A DNA stretch of 64,000 nt from Callorhinus ursinus (lineage: Eukaryota > Chordata > Mammalia > Carnivora > Otariidae), in contig NW_020312785.1 of the NCBI RefSeq assembly GCF_003265705.1, positions 132,953,474-133,017,473 on the forward strand. Reading direction: 5' to 3'. A program made the position numbers and the translations under genes. Positions 1 through 13,964 of the stretch are shown piece after piece. Positions within the stretch are counted from its first letter, which is position 1, and every line of letters starts with the position of its first letter. The notes beneath the pieces are model-generated. The model saw only the letters and a program-made list of their open reading frames with translations, ran no database searches and had not been told where the DNA came from.

Positions 1-505
1 CAATTTCCAGCAAAACAAGGAAGTTGTGCACAGCCTTCAAGGGGAGCTGTAGTTCTCTATTCCTCCCTCAGATTTCACAGGTGGAGTTGTCTTCATCTTC
101 GGAAAAACACGATGGGGAGGGCATTTGGTGGAAAAATAAGACCTCACACCAGAATAGTTAACCCAAAATCACACCGATGTCGACTTCGTTAACACTGCAA
201 ACTGATTTGCATTTAAACAGACACCATCCATTTCTTTATTTAAATAGCATGTAGGAACCATATAACAATTTGTGCATTCTTTGGACTTCTCGAGTTCTTA
301 GTGAAGCACATGACCGTGTCTGGTTAATGATAAAAATAACAATGTCTTACATTTTTACAGTGATTTGCAGTTCCCCAAGATATTTCAGGTACACTGGCTC
401 ATTTGAGTCTCACCACACATCTGTGGGCAGGCATTACCATCACCACTTTGCTGATGTGGGAATGTGGGTTCAGAGAGGTTGGGTGACTTGTACGGAGTCA
501 CACAG
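1..505. other. Unannotated AT-rich sequence
   Basis: No repeat family, RNA gene or coding exon could be recognised here. An open frame of 108 codons on the plus strand (270-596) runs into the MIR element that follows and shows no protein-family features, so I regard it as chance. Confidence 0.5.
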
Positions 506-960
506 GAGACAGTACTTTGTAGTGGTTCAGCACATGGGCTCTGAGGCCAGGCTACCTGCAGGCAAATTTCTACTCTGCTTCTGTCTGACCATATAAACTT
601 GACTTCACACTTTTGTGCTGCAGCTTTCCTTTCTATACAATGGGAATGATAATTATAGGACCTGCCTCAGGGGTTTATTGTCAGGATTAAATGTAAAGCA
701 CTTAGAATAGTCCCCTATACTGGACGCCTGGGTGGCTCAGCCAGTTAAGCATCTGCCTTTGGCTCAGGTCATGATCCCAGGATCCTGGGGTCGAGCCCCA
801 CATAGCATCAGCCTCCCTGCTCAGTGAGGAGTCTGTTTCTCCCTTTGCCCCTCACCCTACTCATGCTCCCTCTCTCTCTCAAATAAATAAAATCTTAAAA
901 AAAAAAAGAACAGTGCCTGATACTATTATGTGCTATCTAAACATTAGCTGTTGTTATTGT
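506..960 (+). repeat. MIR element, split by a CanSINE
   Basis: The order of motifs is that of the tRNA-derived mammalian MIR SINE: GTAGTGGTTCAGCACATGG, then GGCTCTGAGGCCAGGCT, a degraded central core, TACAATGGGAATGATAAT, CAGGATTAAATGTAAAGCAC and the tail CAGTGCCTGATACTATTA. A CanSINE at 722-907 interrupts the tail, and the tail resumes at about 908. The interruption shows the MIR is the older element, as expected for a family active early in mammalian evolution. Confidence 0.8.
722..907 (+). mobile_element. CanSINE (tRNA-Lys-derived SINE)
   Basis: Begins GGACGCCTGGGTGGCTCAG and carries the tRNA-like promoter region, a CT-rich tract (CTCCCTCTCTCTCTC) and the tail AAATAAATAAAATCTT followed by an A-run. 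The flanks GAATAGTCCCCTATACT (705-721) and GAACAGTGCCTGATACT (908-924) match at 13 of 17 positions. They are best read as a decayed target-site duplication, which makes this one of the older CanSINEs in the window. It sits inside a MIR. Confidence 0.93.
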
Positions 961-1300
961 GGTTATACTTATCATCATAATTACTTAGCATAAGTAAGTG
1001 ACAAAGCTAGGATTTATTCTCAGACGTGTGAGTGTTCCAAGGATTCGAAGGTATCTAGTAAATATAACTATCCTTCTTTGTCCAGGATCTATTTCTCAAC
1101 CAAAAAGTATCAAACATACTATTGACGATAAAAGAGAGCTCAAGGGCAAATTAATGCTATTAACTTGAGGAAAAGCTTTTGTACAGAAGATAGTGACTAT
1201 GGTTCTTTATGGAGTAAATAGCACAAGCTGGTAATGAGCTGAAACATGATTTTGATCTGATGTAGAGAAATAGTCCTGATAGTGAAGAAAAACTGTTCTT
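961..1300. other. Unannotated sequence
   Basis: AT-rich sequence without a recognised repeat, RNA or exon. Confidence 0.4.
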
Positions 1301-1304
1301 GGGG

Positions 1305-1755
1305 AATGTGGCAGATTACAGAAATGACCACAGTCCAGCACCTTTCCTTGTATCGGTGGACTTGTGAGATGGCTTTGCAACTCCTGCCATCAAGAAGTGG
1401 AACCTACCTTCCCTGCTAGTGGTTCTAGGGTGGCCTTGTGGCTTGCTTTGGCAAAGAGAATGTAGTAGAAGTGATGGTTTGGAAAGCTGCCCAGTTCTCC
1501 TAAGCTAACCTGCCAGAGGATGAGAGTGCTCCCCCTGCCCGGGGGGAGAGCCAGCCAATTCAGGAAGCAACCATCTAGCTCACTAGTACCCATGTGCTTA
1601 GGTACTGCGGGTACATAAGCAAGCCTGGCTGAGTCCAGAAGAACCACCCAGCTGAGCCCAGGCCAGATGGCTAACTCGCAGAAATATAATCAATATTGTG
1701 GTTTCAAGCTGCCAGGTTTGTGACAGTTTGCTACGTAGGGAAGCTCACTGACACT
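1305..1755 (+). repeat. LTR-like (MaLR-type) repeat fragment
   Basis: The stretch TTGTGGCTTGCTTTGGCAAAG, AATGTAGTAGAAGTGATG and, downstream, AGTCCAGAAGAACCACCCAGCTGAGCCCAGG followed by a CAGAAATATAATCAATATTGTGG tail has the layout of a common family of mammalian LTR-like repeats (my recollection of the family). The related 3' part recurs at 29335-29690 and at 12800-13480. I cannot assign a subfamily. Confidence 0.5.
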
Positions 1756-2784
1756 GGGAGACTGTGGCATTGTTAACCCTAAAAATTATTGAAGACCCTA
1801 TCAGTACCTCCCTTTGGGAACTATTTAGAAAAAAATGATACGGGATAAGAGAATGAAACAGGAGACTTTAGAGGTTTTGTTCCAACACACATGTTTCTCT
1901 GAGTTCGTTAAATGGAGGTTTAGTCTCCAGCTAAAGGATTATTTTCTGTCCATAAGCAAACAACATAATGTTTTATGTTTATGCATTCAATAAACATTAT
2001 TGAGTACCTACTAGGTGCTAAATGTTAAGAAAGTGATAAAATATAAAAGATAAAAATTGTGTCAAATATAATTTTGACTATATTTGGTTCACTAGGTGAC
2101 ATTCAAGACTATGGTTTGTTAAAAGAAATAGATTACATTCCATAGCAGTCATGTAAGCTGAATGACAATGTTACAGGAAAAACAAATAAGTTAAAAGATG
2201 TTTTTAGAGCATATGCAAATAGTTTACATATCATAACTATAATCATATATATTTGTCAAAAGTTGAAAATCTAGAATCAGACATTCATGCAGACATCAGG
2301 CCTTGTCATCTTTTGATTTTCCCCAGTACAATTTGGTAGAGTGCATCCAGACCCCTAAACTTGACTTTGGCCAAAAAAATGTATGTACCAATCAATATCT
2401 CCTGTCATACAAATTTGGCGCATAAAGTTTGAGCTACCTCATTGTCTCTTTTCTCTGGCATTTGGTAACCTTCATTTTATTATAATTCTCATTCTCAAGA
2501 AATTATTCCTCCTTTACTTGTGTTCTCCTCTGTATTTGTCTGCTGTGGTTGGGGCCATTGCCCAGCCCCCTCTACCGACCTTGGCAGTGGTGCATTTATC
2601 AACTGTGGCACCATGCTGGTTTGGGGACCAAGCTCCTTCCATTCATAGTGCAGCAGAATGGCATGAAGCCCTCTCAGATTCCTCACTGTTGGTTTCATAT
2701 AGAAGGCTTAGTGTCTGTCATAGTTGCAGAACACTTATTTGGTTTTTCTGATTGCCTGGAGCATAACACAAAGCCACAGTTTTC
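1756..2784. other. Unannotated AT-rich sequence
   Basis: Nothing recognised. The open frames at 2383-2751 (plus, 122 codons) and 2495-2698 (minus) overlap each other and show no conserved motif, signal peptide or domain, so they are treated as chance. Confidence 0.4.
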
Positions 2785-3365
2785 TCTCATTCATTCATTC
2801 ATCCACTTGTTCATTTACTCAACAAATGACTATTGACCCAGGCAAAATGCTGGGCATTGGGAGATACACATGGCAGCCAAATATTAACTTGAGCTTTGTC
2901 CTCATGGAGCTTGCAGTCTAGTGGGAGAGACAGACCTTTGTCAAATAATCACACAAAAAAACCCAAAACCCAAGTGTAAATTTGACCCCAGGGCAAGTGC
3001 CACATTTATAGTTGCTGAGGTCAGAAAGAGCTTTCATGAGGAAATGTCACTTGAAGTGAAATGTGAAGCCCATGAAGACATCAACCAGGAGAAGGCGAAG
3101 TGGAATAGGCAAAGTGCAAAGGCCCTGTGGCAGGAAGAGGCATGAAGAAGATGTGGGAGGAAAAGGTAGCCAGCGTGACTGGGATGGAGGTCAGGATGAA
3201 AATGTAGAGGGCTCGAGGAACCAAACTGAGCAGGCCTTGTTAAGGAGTTTACCTTGATTCCAGATGCAAAGGAAAAACAAAGGAAGATTTAGCAACATAT
3301 CCACATGGGCAGTATGGCATTTTGAAAAGATTACTTTGGCTGCAGTGGAAGATAAGGATACATTG
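2785..3365 (+). repeat. Ancient interspersed repeat fragment
   Basis: ATTCATTCATTCATCC, ACTCAACAAATGACTATTG, GCTGGGCATTGGGAGATACA and CTCATGGAGCTTGCAGTCTAG, followed by a GGGAGAGACAGAC run, are the ordered landmarks of a common old mammalian repeat. The same landmarks recur at 28690-29165, 36785-36930, 37345-37455, 46850-46990, 53930-54055 and 61905-62040. The class (LINE-2-like or another old family) is not resolved here. Confidence 0.5.
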
Positions 3366-4035
3366 AGCTTCTATTCCATAAGCTGTCCCCCCAAAGAAGC
3401 CAGACCCAAGCCACAGCTGAGTCTTTAGACTAAGCAATGAGAAGGAACAGCAGATGAAAATGGTCTAAGAAAAGACAAAAGCCAGACTTGGACTAGAAAA
3501 GAGAGTAATCAGTACTTTGCCCACCCCCATCAAAACATTCTGGGTCGTTTGTTAACCATGCTAATTTCGTAGGCCCCATCCCACCACTTCGGAGTCAGAA
3601 TCCATGGAGGTGAGATCCGGTGATGTGTCTTCCTGTTCTGAGTCACCCATGACTAAAAATTATATTGCCTAAGTTGACAGGGAAATTGGAAAATGATGAG
3701 GCTGAAAGTACTCAAAATCCCATCCACTCCTCAGCATGAGCTTGGAGCAAATAAAAAGAAGAAAAGACAGAGACACATCGAAAGAGCTTTAACCTGAGTT
3801 CTTTTGCAGGCTGAGTCAGCCCAACCTCCATGCACCCCAGAGCTGGTCAGGAGCACTCTCTGCCTGTTTCCTCACCCAGCACCACACTGCCAAAGCCCCT
3901 TGCAGCAATTAATGCTCAATTCTAAACTAAGTGTATACGTTGATTCCTATTTTCCTTACACACTGTGATATCAAGCATCTTACCTTCATTTCATTCTGCT
4001 TTCCTTCTGCCAATTGAGACTTCCTCACAATACTT
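3366..4035. other. Unannotated sequence
   Basis: No repeat or gene recognised. It ends where a hAT-type element begins. Confidence 0.4.
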
Positions 4036-4380
4036 TCAATCAGGAGGCGACAAATTATAATCCATGTGTTAAATCCAGCCATCCCCTGATTCTGTATGGC
4101 CCAGAAGCTAAAACATAAACAACAGCAACAAAACAACAACAGAAACCATAAGAAGACTACTTTATGACATAATAAAACTATATGAAATTCAAATTAATGT
4201 CCACAAATGAAGTTTTATTGGGCTCCATGACCATACGTGTTCATTTATTTATTATCTATGGCTGATTTTGCTCCATACCTACATGACAGAAACAGAATTG
4301 AATAGTTGTGATAGAAACCATATGGTCCACAGAGCCTAAAATATTTATTATCTTTTTTTTTTTTTCAACAGAAGGTTTCT
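4036..4380 (-). mobile_element. hAT-type non-autonomous DNA transposon relic
   Basis: Read on the minus strand it matches the family also present on the plus strand at 21424-21640. Shared landmarks on the plus strand here are AAGTTTTATTGGGCTCCATG, ATTATCTATGGCTGATTTTG, TGAATAGTTGTGATAGAAACC, ATATGGTCCACAGAGCCTAA and AATATTTATTATC. The proximal part contains a CAACAACA-rich stretch that may be an insertion. The family name is not certain; the TIR-like end GTCAGCAAA visible in the second copy points to the hAT-Charlie group. Confidence 0.6.
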
Positions 4381-5754
4381 GACTCATGCTTTAAGTTTGC
4401 TTTTTAACCAATTCGGTCAAATAACTAACAAATTGCCAAGGTCCTATGAAGCAAATAAATAATTTGTAATGTAAACAATTGCCCCATCATCACAATCCTT
4501 CATAAGCTTGACTTTTCATATAGAATTTTCTTAATGCTAGACATGCCTTTATCCCTATGTACTAGGGCTAACTTACTGTTACTCAGGTGAATCAGAAAAT
4601 GTCTGACTTTGTAAAGAATCTAACGTAATTTTCAGTCCATAATTATGTATATTGCTTATGCTTCTCCAGAAGTAGTAAGACAAAACCAGCATATAGTCCC
4701 TACTCCAATTCTAATTGATTTATCCGAAACAGAATTAATTACTTTTGGCTTGAAACCCACCCTGGTTTATATTGTACATTTGAATGATAACATTTTATGA
4801 ATATGCAAAATGCTTTTGGAAACAGTAAAAATCAGATAATTCACACCAACGACAAGGAGGCCCAGTACAGATTAGCACATTTCTTGGGAGGGAGGATTAA
4901 TTGAAAAAAAAAATATGATGTAAGTTTACTGACTCATCCTTCAAACTGTGCCCAGAGAGACACACACTATTGACAAGAATCTTTTAGTAAAGATACCATA
5001 ACATATTTGGTAAACATAATGGGGGTTGCCCTTGCAGGAGACCTCATTACAGCTCTTGGCTATGAAATCTTGGTGGAGAAGCAAGGTGACACTGCTGGGT
5101 TTTCTGTGAGAAGTATTTAGTTTGTGGATTATTAAGGAGGTGAGAACCAGTAAATAAGTAGGGTTAGTCTGCACAGCACTTTGCAAAATTCATTCTGTCT
5201 TCGGTGTTCAGACTGCTAGAGATATTCCTTCCCAGATTCAGCTAAACCACAGGAAATATTTTTTAATCTAATTATTATTTTGCTTGGTTTTGGTTTTGAT
5301 TTCTTTCTTTTTCTTTACTTTTTTTTTTTAAATTTTGGTACCAGATGCCACTCCTTATAGCAATAAAATCTTCTAAAGGAGAGGAGAGGAATTGGACTTG
5401 GAGGGAGAAATAACAGACTGCTAATAAATAACCTTTGGATGTCACCTTCCCCAGCTTTCCTGGCTCTTAATAGGCCCATGAGAGAGCAGAAAATTTTAAA
5501 ACCCAGTGGGAAAGGAAATTAAAATTACTTCTGCCATGGGCCAGGTCTGACCAATCTCATTAAAGAAAGCAACACACGTTTTCTTCATATGTCCACTCTT
5601 CAACCCATACTGCTTTTCTAATCAATTATTTGTTTATTCCTTGATGACCAATTCAACAAGTATTTACTGAGCACCCAAGAGGCACCAGTTTAAATCTCTG
5701 GCAGCTCTGCAGAAAGGTATAAGCGGTGCCTGCTTTATTAGCGAAGGTAGGAGG
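4381..5754. other. Unannotated AT-rich sequence
   Basis: No family recognised over about 1.4 kb apart from a short ATTCAACAAGTATTTACTGAG piece near 5650 that resembles an old LINE or MIR tail. Open frames at 4941-5186 and 5653-5946 (minus) lack any protein-family signature. Confidence 0.4.
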
Positions 5755-6180
5755 GTGCTGTAACGAACAATGACAATGTCTCATTGAATTAACATAATAA
5801 AAGTTTATTTCTTGCTCATGAAAATTTGAGTGTGGAAATTGGGTACCAGGCTCCCTCCCTCTTGTCCCTCTGTCACAATGTGGGGTGTTAGGGGCCTCCA
5901 CTATGTTCTCTTCAGCAGACCAGCCCATAAGGGGAAAGAAAGTCAAGGATTATATGAGAAGTTCTCCATGAACCAAGCATGGAAGTGGCGTATATCACGT
6001 GTGCTCCCATTCTACTGGTCAGGGCTTAGTCATTTGGCCACAGGTAACTGTAATGAGAAATGTGAGAAATGTGGTTTAACTCTGGCCAGGAGGAGAAGGA
6101 AATGGGATGAGGAAGGAGTTAGCCAGTCTTGGCCACACCTGCCTTCAGAAAACTTGCTGTCTCCCACATTCCAGCCCTGA
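5755..6180 (-). repeat. LTR-like repeat, reverse orientation
   Basis: ATAATAAAAGTTTATTTCTTGC followed by GCTCATG, and later GAAGTGGCGTATATCACGTG, TTGGCCACAGGTAACTG and AATGGGATGAGGAAGGAG, correspond to the reverse complement of an LTR-like repeat whose forward 3' end is an AATAAACTTTT...TTAAGCCAC tail (family layout recalled). The 116-codon plus-strand frame at 5830-6180 falls within it and is not a gene. Confidence 0.45.
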
Positions 6181-6358
6181 AGCACTCAATGCCATCATAC
6201 TTGCAGGGGCTACTATTTCTTTCACACTTCACACTGCCCAAGGGTCTGCAATCTTCTAACCTCCTGGCACCATTGCACAGAGGGATAGGAAATGTTAACT
6301 TGATTGGCGATCAAGTTGATAGGAGATCCATGGCACTCTATGCCATCATTTTAATCTT

Positions 6359-6542
6359 TTTTTTTAAGATTTTATTTATTTATTTGACAGAGAGAGACAA
6401 AGCGAGAGAGGGAACACAAGCAGGGGGAGTGGGAGAGGGAGAGTCAGACTCCCCGCCGAGCAGGGAGCCCGATGCGGGGCTCAATCCCATCATGACCTGA
6501 GCCGAAGGAAGACGTTTAACCGACTGAGCCACCCAGGGGCCC
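6359..6542 (-). mobile_element. CanSINE, reverse orientation
   Basis: Starts with the reverse-complement tail TTTTTAAGATTTTATTTATT, then a GA-rich tract, CCGAGCAGGGAGCCCGATG, and ends CTGAGCCACCCAGGGGCCC. Flanks CCATCATTTTAATCTT (6343-6358) and CCATTATTTTAATCTT (6543-6558) are a 16-bp target-site duplication with one mismatch. The internal AGGACCCTGGG segment is shortened compared with other copies in the window. Confidence 0.95.
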
Positions 6543-6597
6543 CCATTATTTTAATCTTATTAAAATAAGTAATTACCTAAATCTTATTCAATCCACT

Positions 6598-6740
6598 CAA
6601 CCACTCTGAAATGTAGGTTTCATCATCAACATATTTCCTGTGACAAACAGATTCAGAGAGGTAAAAATCCTTCCAGAGTGACTAGGATTCGATCTCAAGT
6701 CCCCTGGATCCTTTGTCTAGAGCACTTCCACTACACAGCT
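6598..6740 (-). repeat. MIR fragment, reverse orientation
   Basis: TGAAATGTAGGTTTCATCATC, AGATTCAGAGAGGTAAAAAT, GAGTGACTAGGATTCGATC and AGAGCACTTCCACTAC follow the order of the MIR core and 5' end read in reverse. Confidence 0.65.
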
Positions 6741-6840
6741 AGTTTCCAGTCTTGAGTCTTTTGTGCCTCATCGGCATCCTATTTACCATACACCCAGACC
6801 AACATTCCTATTTAAAACATCCACTCATGAAAACTTAGCC

Positions 6841-7028
6841 TTTTTTTTTTAAAAGATTTTATTTATTTATTCATGAGAGACAGAGGGAGAGAGAGAGAGA
6901 GAGAGAAGCAGAGCGAGAAGCAGGCTCCCAAGGAGCAAGGAGCCCGATGTGGGACTCGATCCCAGGACCCTGGGATCATGACCTGAGCCGAAGGCAGACG
7001 CTTAACCATCTGAGCCACCCAGGCGCCC
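6841..7028 (-). mobile_element. CanSINE, reverse orientation, perfect TSD
   Basis: Poly-T and AAAAGATTTTATTTATTTATT, a long GAGA tract, CCCAAGGAGCAAGGAGCCCG, the core ATCCCAGGACCCTGGGATCA and the end GAGCCACCCAGGCGCC identify a full-length reverse copy. A perfect 13-bp duplication TGAAAACTTAGCC lies at 6828-6840 and 7029-7041, which fixes both ends. Confidence 0.97.
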
Positions 7029-7319
7029 TGAAAACTTAGCCTTAACCAAAGCGATGCTCTCTGTTGATATGATATGAAGGTACTATATTTTCTGGTGCAT
7101 ATTTCATCAATGGTCAATACCTCCCACCTTGGCAATCACATGATTGCCTTTATTCTCATTATTTGTAATTTAGATGACATTGGGTATGTTCAGGGTGGTA
7201 TGGCCATAGACTCATTTTTTGTCATTTAGGATAATAACCTGATAAATCATTCTCAGCAGGGAGAAAAGACCAGAGTTGATCCATCTGTAACACTTTCCCT
7301 GGGGTCTTCACATTTTTAA

Positions 7320-7690
7320 AAAGCTATGTCAAATTTAACCCAGAGAAAGGGTCCCTATAATGATATCCCTCAAATTAAAACCACCATAAGTTATCATTTC
7401 AGAACCACTAGAATGACTAAAATTAAAAAGACAAATTTAAAAAGCAAATTTGACAAGAATGTGGAAGAACTGGAACTCTCATGAATAGCTGGAGGGAATG
7501 TAAAAACGTATAACCACTTTGAAAAACAATGGGACAGTTTTTTTTAAAGGTTAGCATACATCTATCCCTGACCCAGAAATTCCACTTGTAGGTATTCACC
7601 CAAGAGAAATGAAAACATATGTTCACATACACACAAAAACCCACAATACAAAATGCACAAATATTCCCAAATATTTTGCTATTGAAACTC
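7320..7690 (+). mobile_element. Ancient LINE-1 3' fragment
   Basis: TGTGGAAGAACTGGAACTCTC, GCTGGAGGGAATGTAAAAACG, ACCACTTTGAAAAACAATGG, CCAGAAATTCCACTTGTAGG and TATTCACCCAAGAGAAATG are the recognisable ORF2 C-terminal and 3' landmarks of old L1 elements. A likely continuation with TTGGAAACAATAGAAATGTGC and AGGAGAATGG lies at 8325-8560, with younger material in between. Confidence 0.7.
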
Positions 7691-7699
7691 CTTTAAGTT

Positions 7700-7845
7700 T
7701 TTTTATGTCAGTACACTTTATTTTATTTTTTATTAATTTAATTTTATTTTTTTATTGTGTTCATTTAGCCAGCATATAGTAAATCATAATTTTTGTTGTA
7801 GTGTTCAACAATTCATTATTCTTTATAATCACTGAGAACCAAATT
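7700..7845 (-). mobile_element. Carnivoran LINE-1 3' end, reverse orientation
   Basis: TTTTTTATTGTGTTCATTTAGCC and AGCATATAGTAAATCATAA, then GTAGTGTTCAACAATTCATT, resemble the reverse complement of the 3' end of the young L1 seen at 49363-49719 (GATGTAATGTATGGTAATTAAT...AACAATAAAAAAAA). It appears inserted in the older L1 fragment on either side. Confidence 0.5.
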
Positions 7846-8324
7846 CCTTTTGTTTTTGTTTATTAATATTTATTAAATTAGAAATTAAAACTAAGAAATT
7901 TAAAAATATTTATTCATTCATTCACTTAAAAATAACAACAATAAATTCATTACTTAACCTAAATAACACATTTTGATGAAGAACAACTCTATTCTTCAAA
8001 ATTAAAAAAAATCAGTATGAAAGTGACACTATTTTATGTTTTTCTAATTACTCTAATATCCAGTTTAATAGAAGACAGCTGGATTCTCATATCTGCTTCC
8101 ACATTCAGCCTGCTGACATATTACATACCATGTAGTCTCTGAAAAACTCTGCTGTTTATGAGAGAATGAGAGTGCAAAAGTCAAATAATGTCATAGTTAC
8201 GAAAATAATTTTCGTCCAGCAGATCTGAACTGGTCTCAGATATCTCTGGGCTACTATAAGCCACTCTTTGAAAACTACTACCCTAGAAAACTTTCCCACC
8301 TACCCACAAGTTTAAGAATGTTTA

Positions 8325-8565
8325 TAGAATTATTTCTATAATAGGAAAAAGTTGGAAACAATAGAAATGTGCATTTAATAGGAGAATGGATCCATTTCAT
8401 ATGCAAAATATTAAATAGATGTTCAACTAGATAAAGTTACAGATATCAACCTGATAAATTTCAGAAACAATACTGTCTAAAGAGGCAGGTAGAAGAATAA
8501 CACATAGTATGAGACTATTTTTATAAAGTAAGAAAGCATGAAGTTGTGTTCTAAATGTTATTTAC
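8325..8565 (+). mobile_element. Ancient LINE-1 3' fragment (continuation)
   Basis: ATAGGAAAAAGTTGGAAACA, AATAGGAGAATGGATCC, AAGATACACATAGTATGAG-like sequence and CTATTTTTATAAAGTAAG continue the layout of an old L1 3' region. The later TCTGAGTAACGATTGCCTCTGG near 8620 may belong to the same element. Confidence 0.5.
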
Positions 8566-9032
8566 TACATATAAATGTAGTAAAAATCCACATAAGTTGC
8601 ATGGAAATTATAACCTCTGATTTCTGAGTAACGATTGCCTCTGGATAAGAGAGGGAAGGAGAAAAAGAAATGAGAATAGAAAGCACTACCCAGGGGTACT
8701 TAAATTGTATTTAAAATGTTTGCCTTTACAATTCTAAAGCAAATGTAGCAAACTGCTAAGATCTGACAAAGCTGGGTAGTCAGTACATGGGTAATAATTA
8801 TTTTATTTATTATTCTTTTATGTGAGATTGAGATATCTCAGAATAATATTTAAAAATATTATGTACAAGAATACAAGAGTTTTTGGGAGTGAACTAATGT
8901 GTCGATAGTCTATGTTTTAAAGGCTATTCACAATTTTACTGATTTGAAGAATTTTCTAAAACTCCCCAAACACAAGAAGAGTTTAGACTCAATTCTTGCA
9001 CAGATTTTTGTTCTTAAAACTTCCCTGAATTT

Positions 9033-9050
9033 GGAATCTTTCTGAAATTT
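9033..9050. repeat. Target-site duplication of the KPNA2 retrocopy (left)
   Basis: GGAATCTTTCTGAAATTTT here is repeated as GGAATCTTTCTAAATTTT at 11230-11246, differing by one base insertion. The pair brackets the retrocopy exactly at its poly-A end and at its 5' leader end. Confidence 0.85.
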
Positions 9051-11229
<2,179 letters not shown>

Positions 11230-11246
11230 GGAATCTTTCTAAATTT
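11230..11246. repeat. Target-site duplication of the KPNA2 retrocopy (right)
   Basis: Partner of 9033-9050. Its position just outside the 5' leader shows the retrocopy is full length at its 5' end. Confidence 0.85.
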
Positions 11247-12790
11247 TAAAGGAAGATTTCTTTAAAAATGGGGATACCTATTTACGTTCATCTGATGAAA
11301 ATTCCTTGAATACTCTTTATTAAAAAAAAAGAAACTGTGCAAGATATGGAAGAGGTACATCAGCCAACAGTGCAACAAGAAAGCCTTTCCTTATCCCAGC
11401 TAAGTTCAGAGATGAATAGCAATCAGCAAACACTGATCCTGGGTGTCTGTCCCACAAGAATATATGTACCAGTACATGGGACATGTGTATAAGGATGTTT
11501 ACTGAGTTTAGCTATGATTAGCCATCGTCAGGGGACTGGCTAAATGAATTATGGTTAGTCCATAGTGGTATATTATCCAGCCCTAGTTTACAGCAGGTAT
11601 TGACACCTGAGAAGGCAATACATTCACTTTGCATAATTATCTTGGTTATTCTTGAGGAGTTATTCTTTCTCAAAAATTTTAACATAATTTTATCGAAATT
11701 CAAGGAAGAAATTTGATTTTTAATTAGAATTGTCTTAAATGCAAATAATAAGTTTGTGAGAAACTATCTTAAATGTCTTTTTTTTCATTTTTATAGTTAT
11801 TATGAGTGAAATGTTTTCCATTCTCAGTTTCAGATACTCAAGGCTAGAATCTATGAGATTGAGGGAGGGAGCTATAAAGGTGGTGTAGTAGGAGGACCCT
11901 AGACTTGTCTTGTCCCTCAAACACTGCTAGAATCTATGAGAGCTGTACCTTACTGAAAATATTCTTGGTGTATATAGTAAACTTACCAAATCTTCTTATT
12001 AATTCTATTATTTTTTTTAAATAAAGGTTTGTTACTTTTCTTTGTAGGTTCCTTGGGGCTCAGGTGTGTTTGACCAAGGGGAAGTGAAGTGGTCCTGCCT
12101 CATGGCCTCCAATTTAACAGTGAGCCCCTGCTGAGACACCTAGTTGGAGGAACATCCCTGCTTTCCACTCTCTTTGTTTCCTTTTCAATGACCTATCCTT
12201 TTGTTCAGTTCCTTCTTGGCCTCTTGGGGACTAGGGATACCTAGCACTCTCATGAAAGGCCAGTGATGACCTTCTCCCTGGAGTTTGTCAACCTCCATAA
12301 GGTAAATTCTTGCCTGGGGTTCCACAAAGGAGCTAACCCAGACAGCAAGGAAGAGAGTCCCACATCAGTTTTCCCCACAGGGTCTCACCACCCATCCAGC
12401 TGTCTGGGTCAAGCAGAGGCAAACAGTGGAATTTGTGGTGATGTTGAAGGGTTGCATTTGGTCACATGTTCCTTGAATCCCTCTCCAGATTTCTAGATTA
12501 TAAGATCCAATACATTCAATGTTACTTTTTAAGGATACTGTTGAAAGATATATCTATGGTTTCGTCCTGACTCAAGCATGTAATGACTTGGTTTCCACAT
12601 TCTCCTACTCTTATTCTCTACCCAACCACACACACGCCTTAGTTAAATGGAGTCTCAAGTATCTCAAAATGAGCTTTATACTGCAACAGGAATGCCATTT
12701 CATGAATACCTAAGCCAAAGGGTTAAAACTTGCATTCAACTGAAAGAATTGTAGAATAATTGACTAAATTATCCATGCAAGAAGGTATAT
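11247..12790. other. Unannotated sequence
   Basis: About 1.5 kb without a confident family. ATAAGGATGTTTACTGAG and CTGGCTAAATGAATTATGG near 11490-11560 hint at old L1 3' sequence, but the match is too short to assert. Confidence 0.35.
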
Positions 12791-12794
12791 CATG

Positions 12795-13485
12795 CATTAT
12801 TGTTGGAGACTGAAGAGCAAAGTACATAACATGATATGTTAGTTGGTGTCCAAAGATAGCTCCAAATGAGCCACAATTCCCAGTTTTCCTGCCCTTGTGT
12901 AATCCACTCGGAGATTGAATCTGGGCTAAGACTGTGACTCCCTTCATCTGAGAGAATGCAGGGCAAATGACACCAGAGAGATTCCAAGGCCTAAACCTAT
13001 AAGAAGGCCTAGCAGCCTTGAGCCACAGAGTAAGAGATCCAGCTACTTTGCTGGAGAGACCATGTGGAGACATCAGACGTAAAGGCCAACTGAAGGAGAA
13101 AAAGAGAGAGCCAACAACACCCTCCTCTACCCCCACCAGCTGAGGCCCCAGCTTAGGTGTCCTTGCCAAGATGTCAGATTCGTGAGTGACAAATCCTGAA
13201 TACTCAAGCCCTATCCACTGGACTGCAGCTCTGGGGACACCCTAGTGAGACCAGCAGAAGAACCATCTAACAGAGTCTATGTGAAATGAGTGGGGGAAAT
13301 AACATGCAAGTGATCTCGGAAGTCAGTCCTTGCTGAGGCTTAAGTTGACTTCATTCATTCAAATATCCACTCTTCAGAATGCCAACTCACAGAATGTAGA
13401 GAACAATACAATGGCTGTCATTTTAAGCCACGAGATGTTGGAGTGGTTTGAGTTGCTGCAATACACAACCAAAGCACATGTTAAG
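12795..13485 (+). repeat. LTR-like repeat with an internal foreign segment
   Basis: GTTGGTGTCCAAAGATAGC, CTATAAGAAGGCCTAGCAGCC, GAGAGACCATGTGGAGAC, CACCAGCTGAGGCCCCAGC, TAGTGAGACCAGCAGAAGAACC and a 3' end TCATTTTAAGCCACGAGATG followed by GGAGTGGTTTGAG show the architecture of an LTR-like mammalian repeat. The segment 13281-13380 does not fit that architecture and resembles 14685-14775 (see findings). The minus-strand frame at 12723-13169 is a by-product. Confidence 0.5.
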
Positions 13486-13941
13486 GCAGAAATTTGGAGT
13501 GAAGATGGGGACTCTCAAACCCACACGATGACTTATATCTAGGGCTGGATTTTCTGTTTGGTTCGTTAATTTCATATCTCTAACCAGACCCTCTGCTGCC
13601 TTGTTACACAAACATACAAATCTTAAATTATTACATGGACGTTCCTGACTCGGAGGGATTCAAAAGTGCTTTTGGGGGGGGGGATTTAAATATTTAAATA
13701 TGAGCTGCCCTGAAACCTAGAGTGAAGAACCCTGATAAAAGCAGCCTTCCATCTACAACTCCCCGACACGTATGCACCCACTGCTGAAGGCATGGAGACT
13801 TGTTTCATTTCTCAAAACCACGAGGCTTTCTGAATCCAGCCTTCGATCTGGTGAAGTGTTTCTAAAAGAGTAAAATAACACACACTCACACAGGCTCATG
13901 AAATCATCATCATAATATAAACCCCTCAGACTTCTTTTCTT

Positions 13942-13962
13942 TCTCTCTCTCTCTCTCTCTCT
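13942..13962. repeat. (CT)n microsatellite
   Basis: About ten uninterrupted CT units followed by a T-run. It causes an artificial RERERERE stretch in the minus-strand frame 13753-14145. Confidence 0.9.
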
Positions 13963-13964
13963 TT

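Noticed and set aside
722..907. tRNA gene signal from A/B-box-like sequence
   Set aside because: The tRNA-like part belongs to a CanSINE with SINE body, A-rich tail and target duplications; it has no intact cloverleaf.
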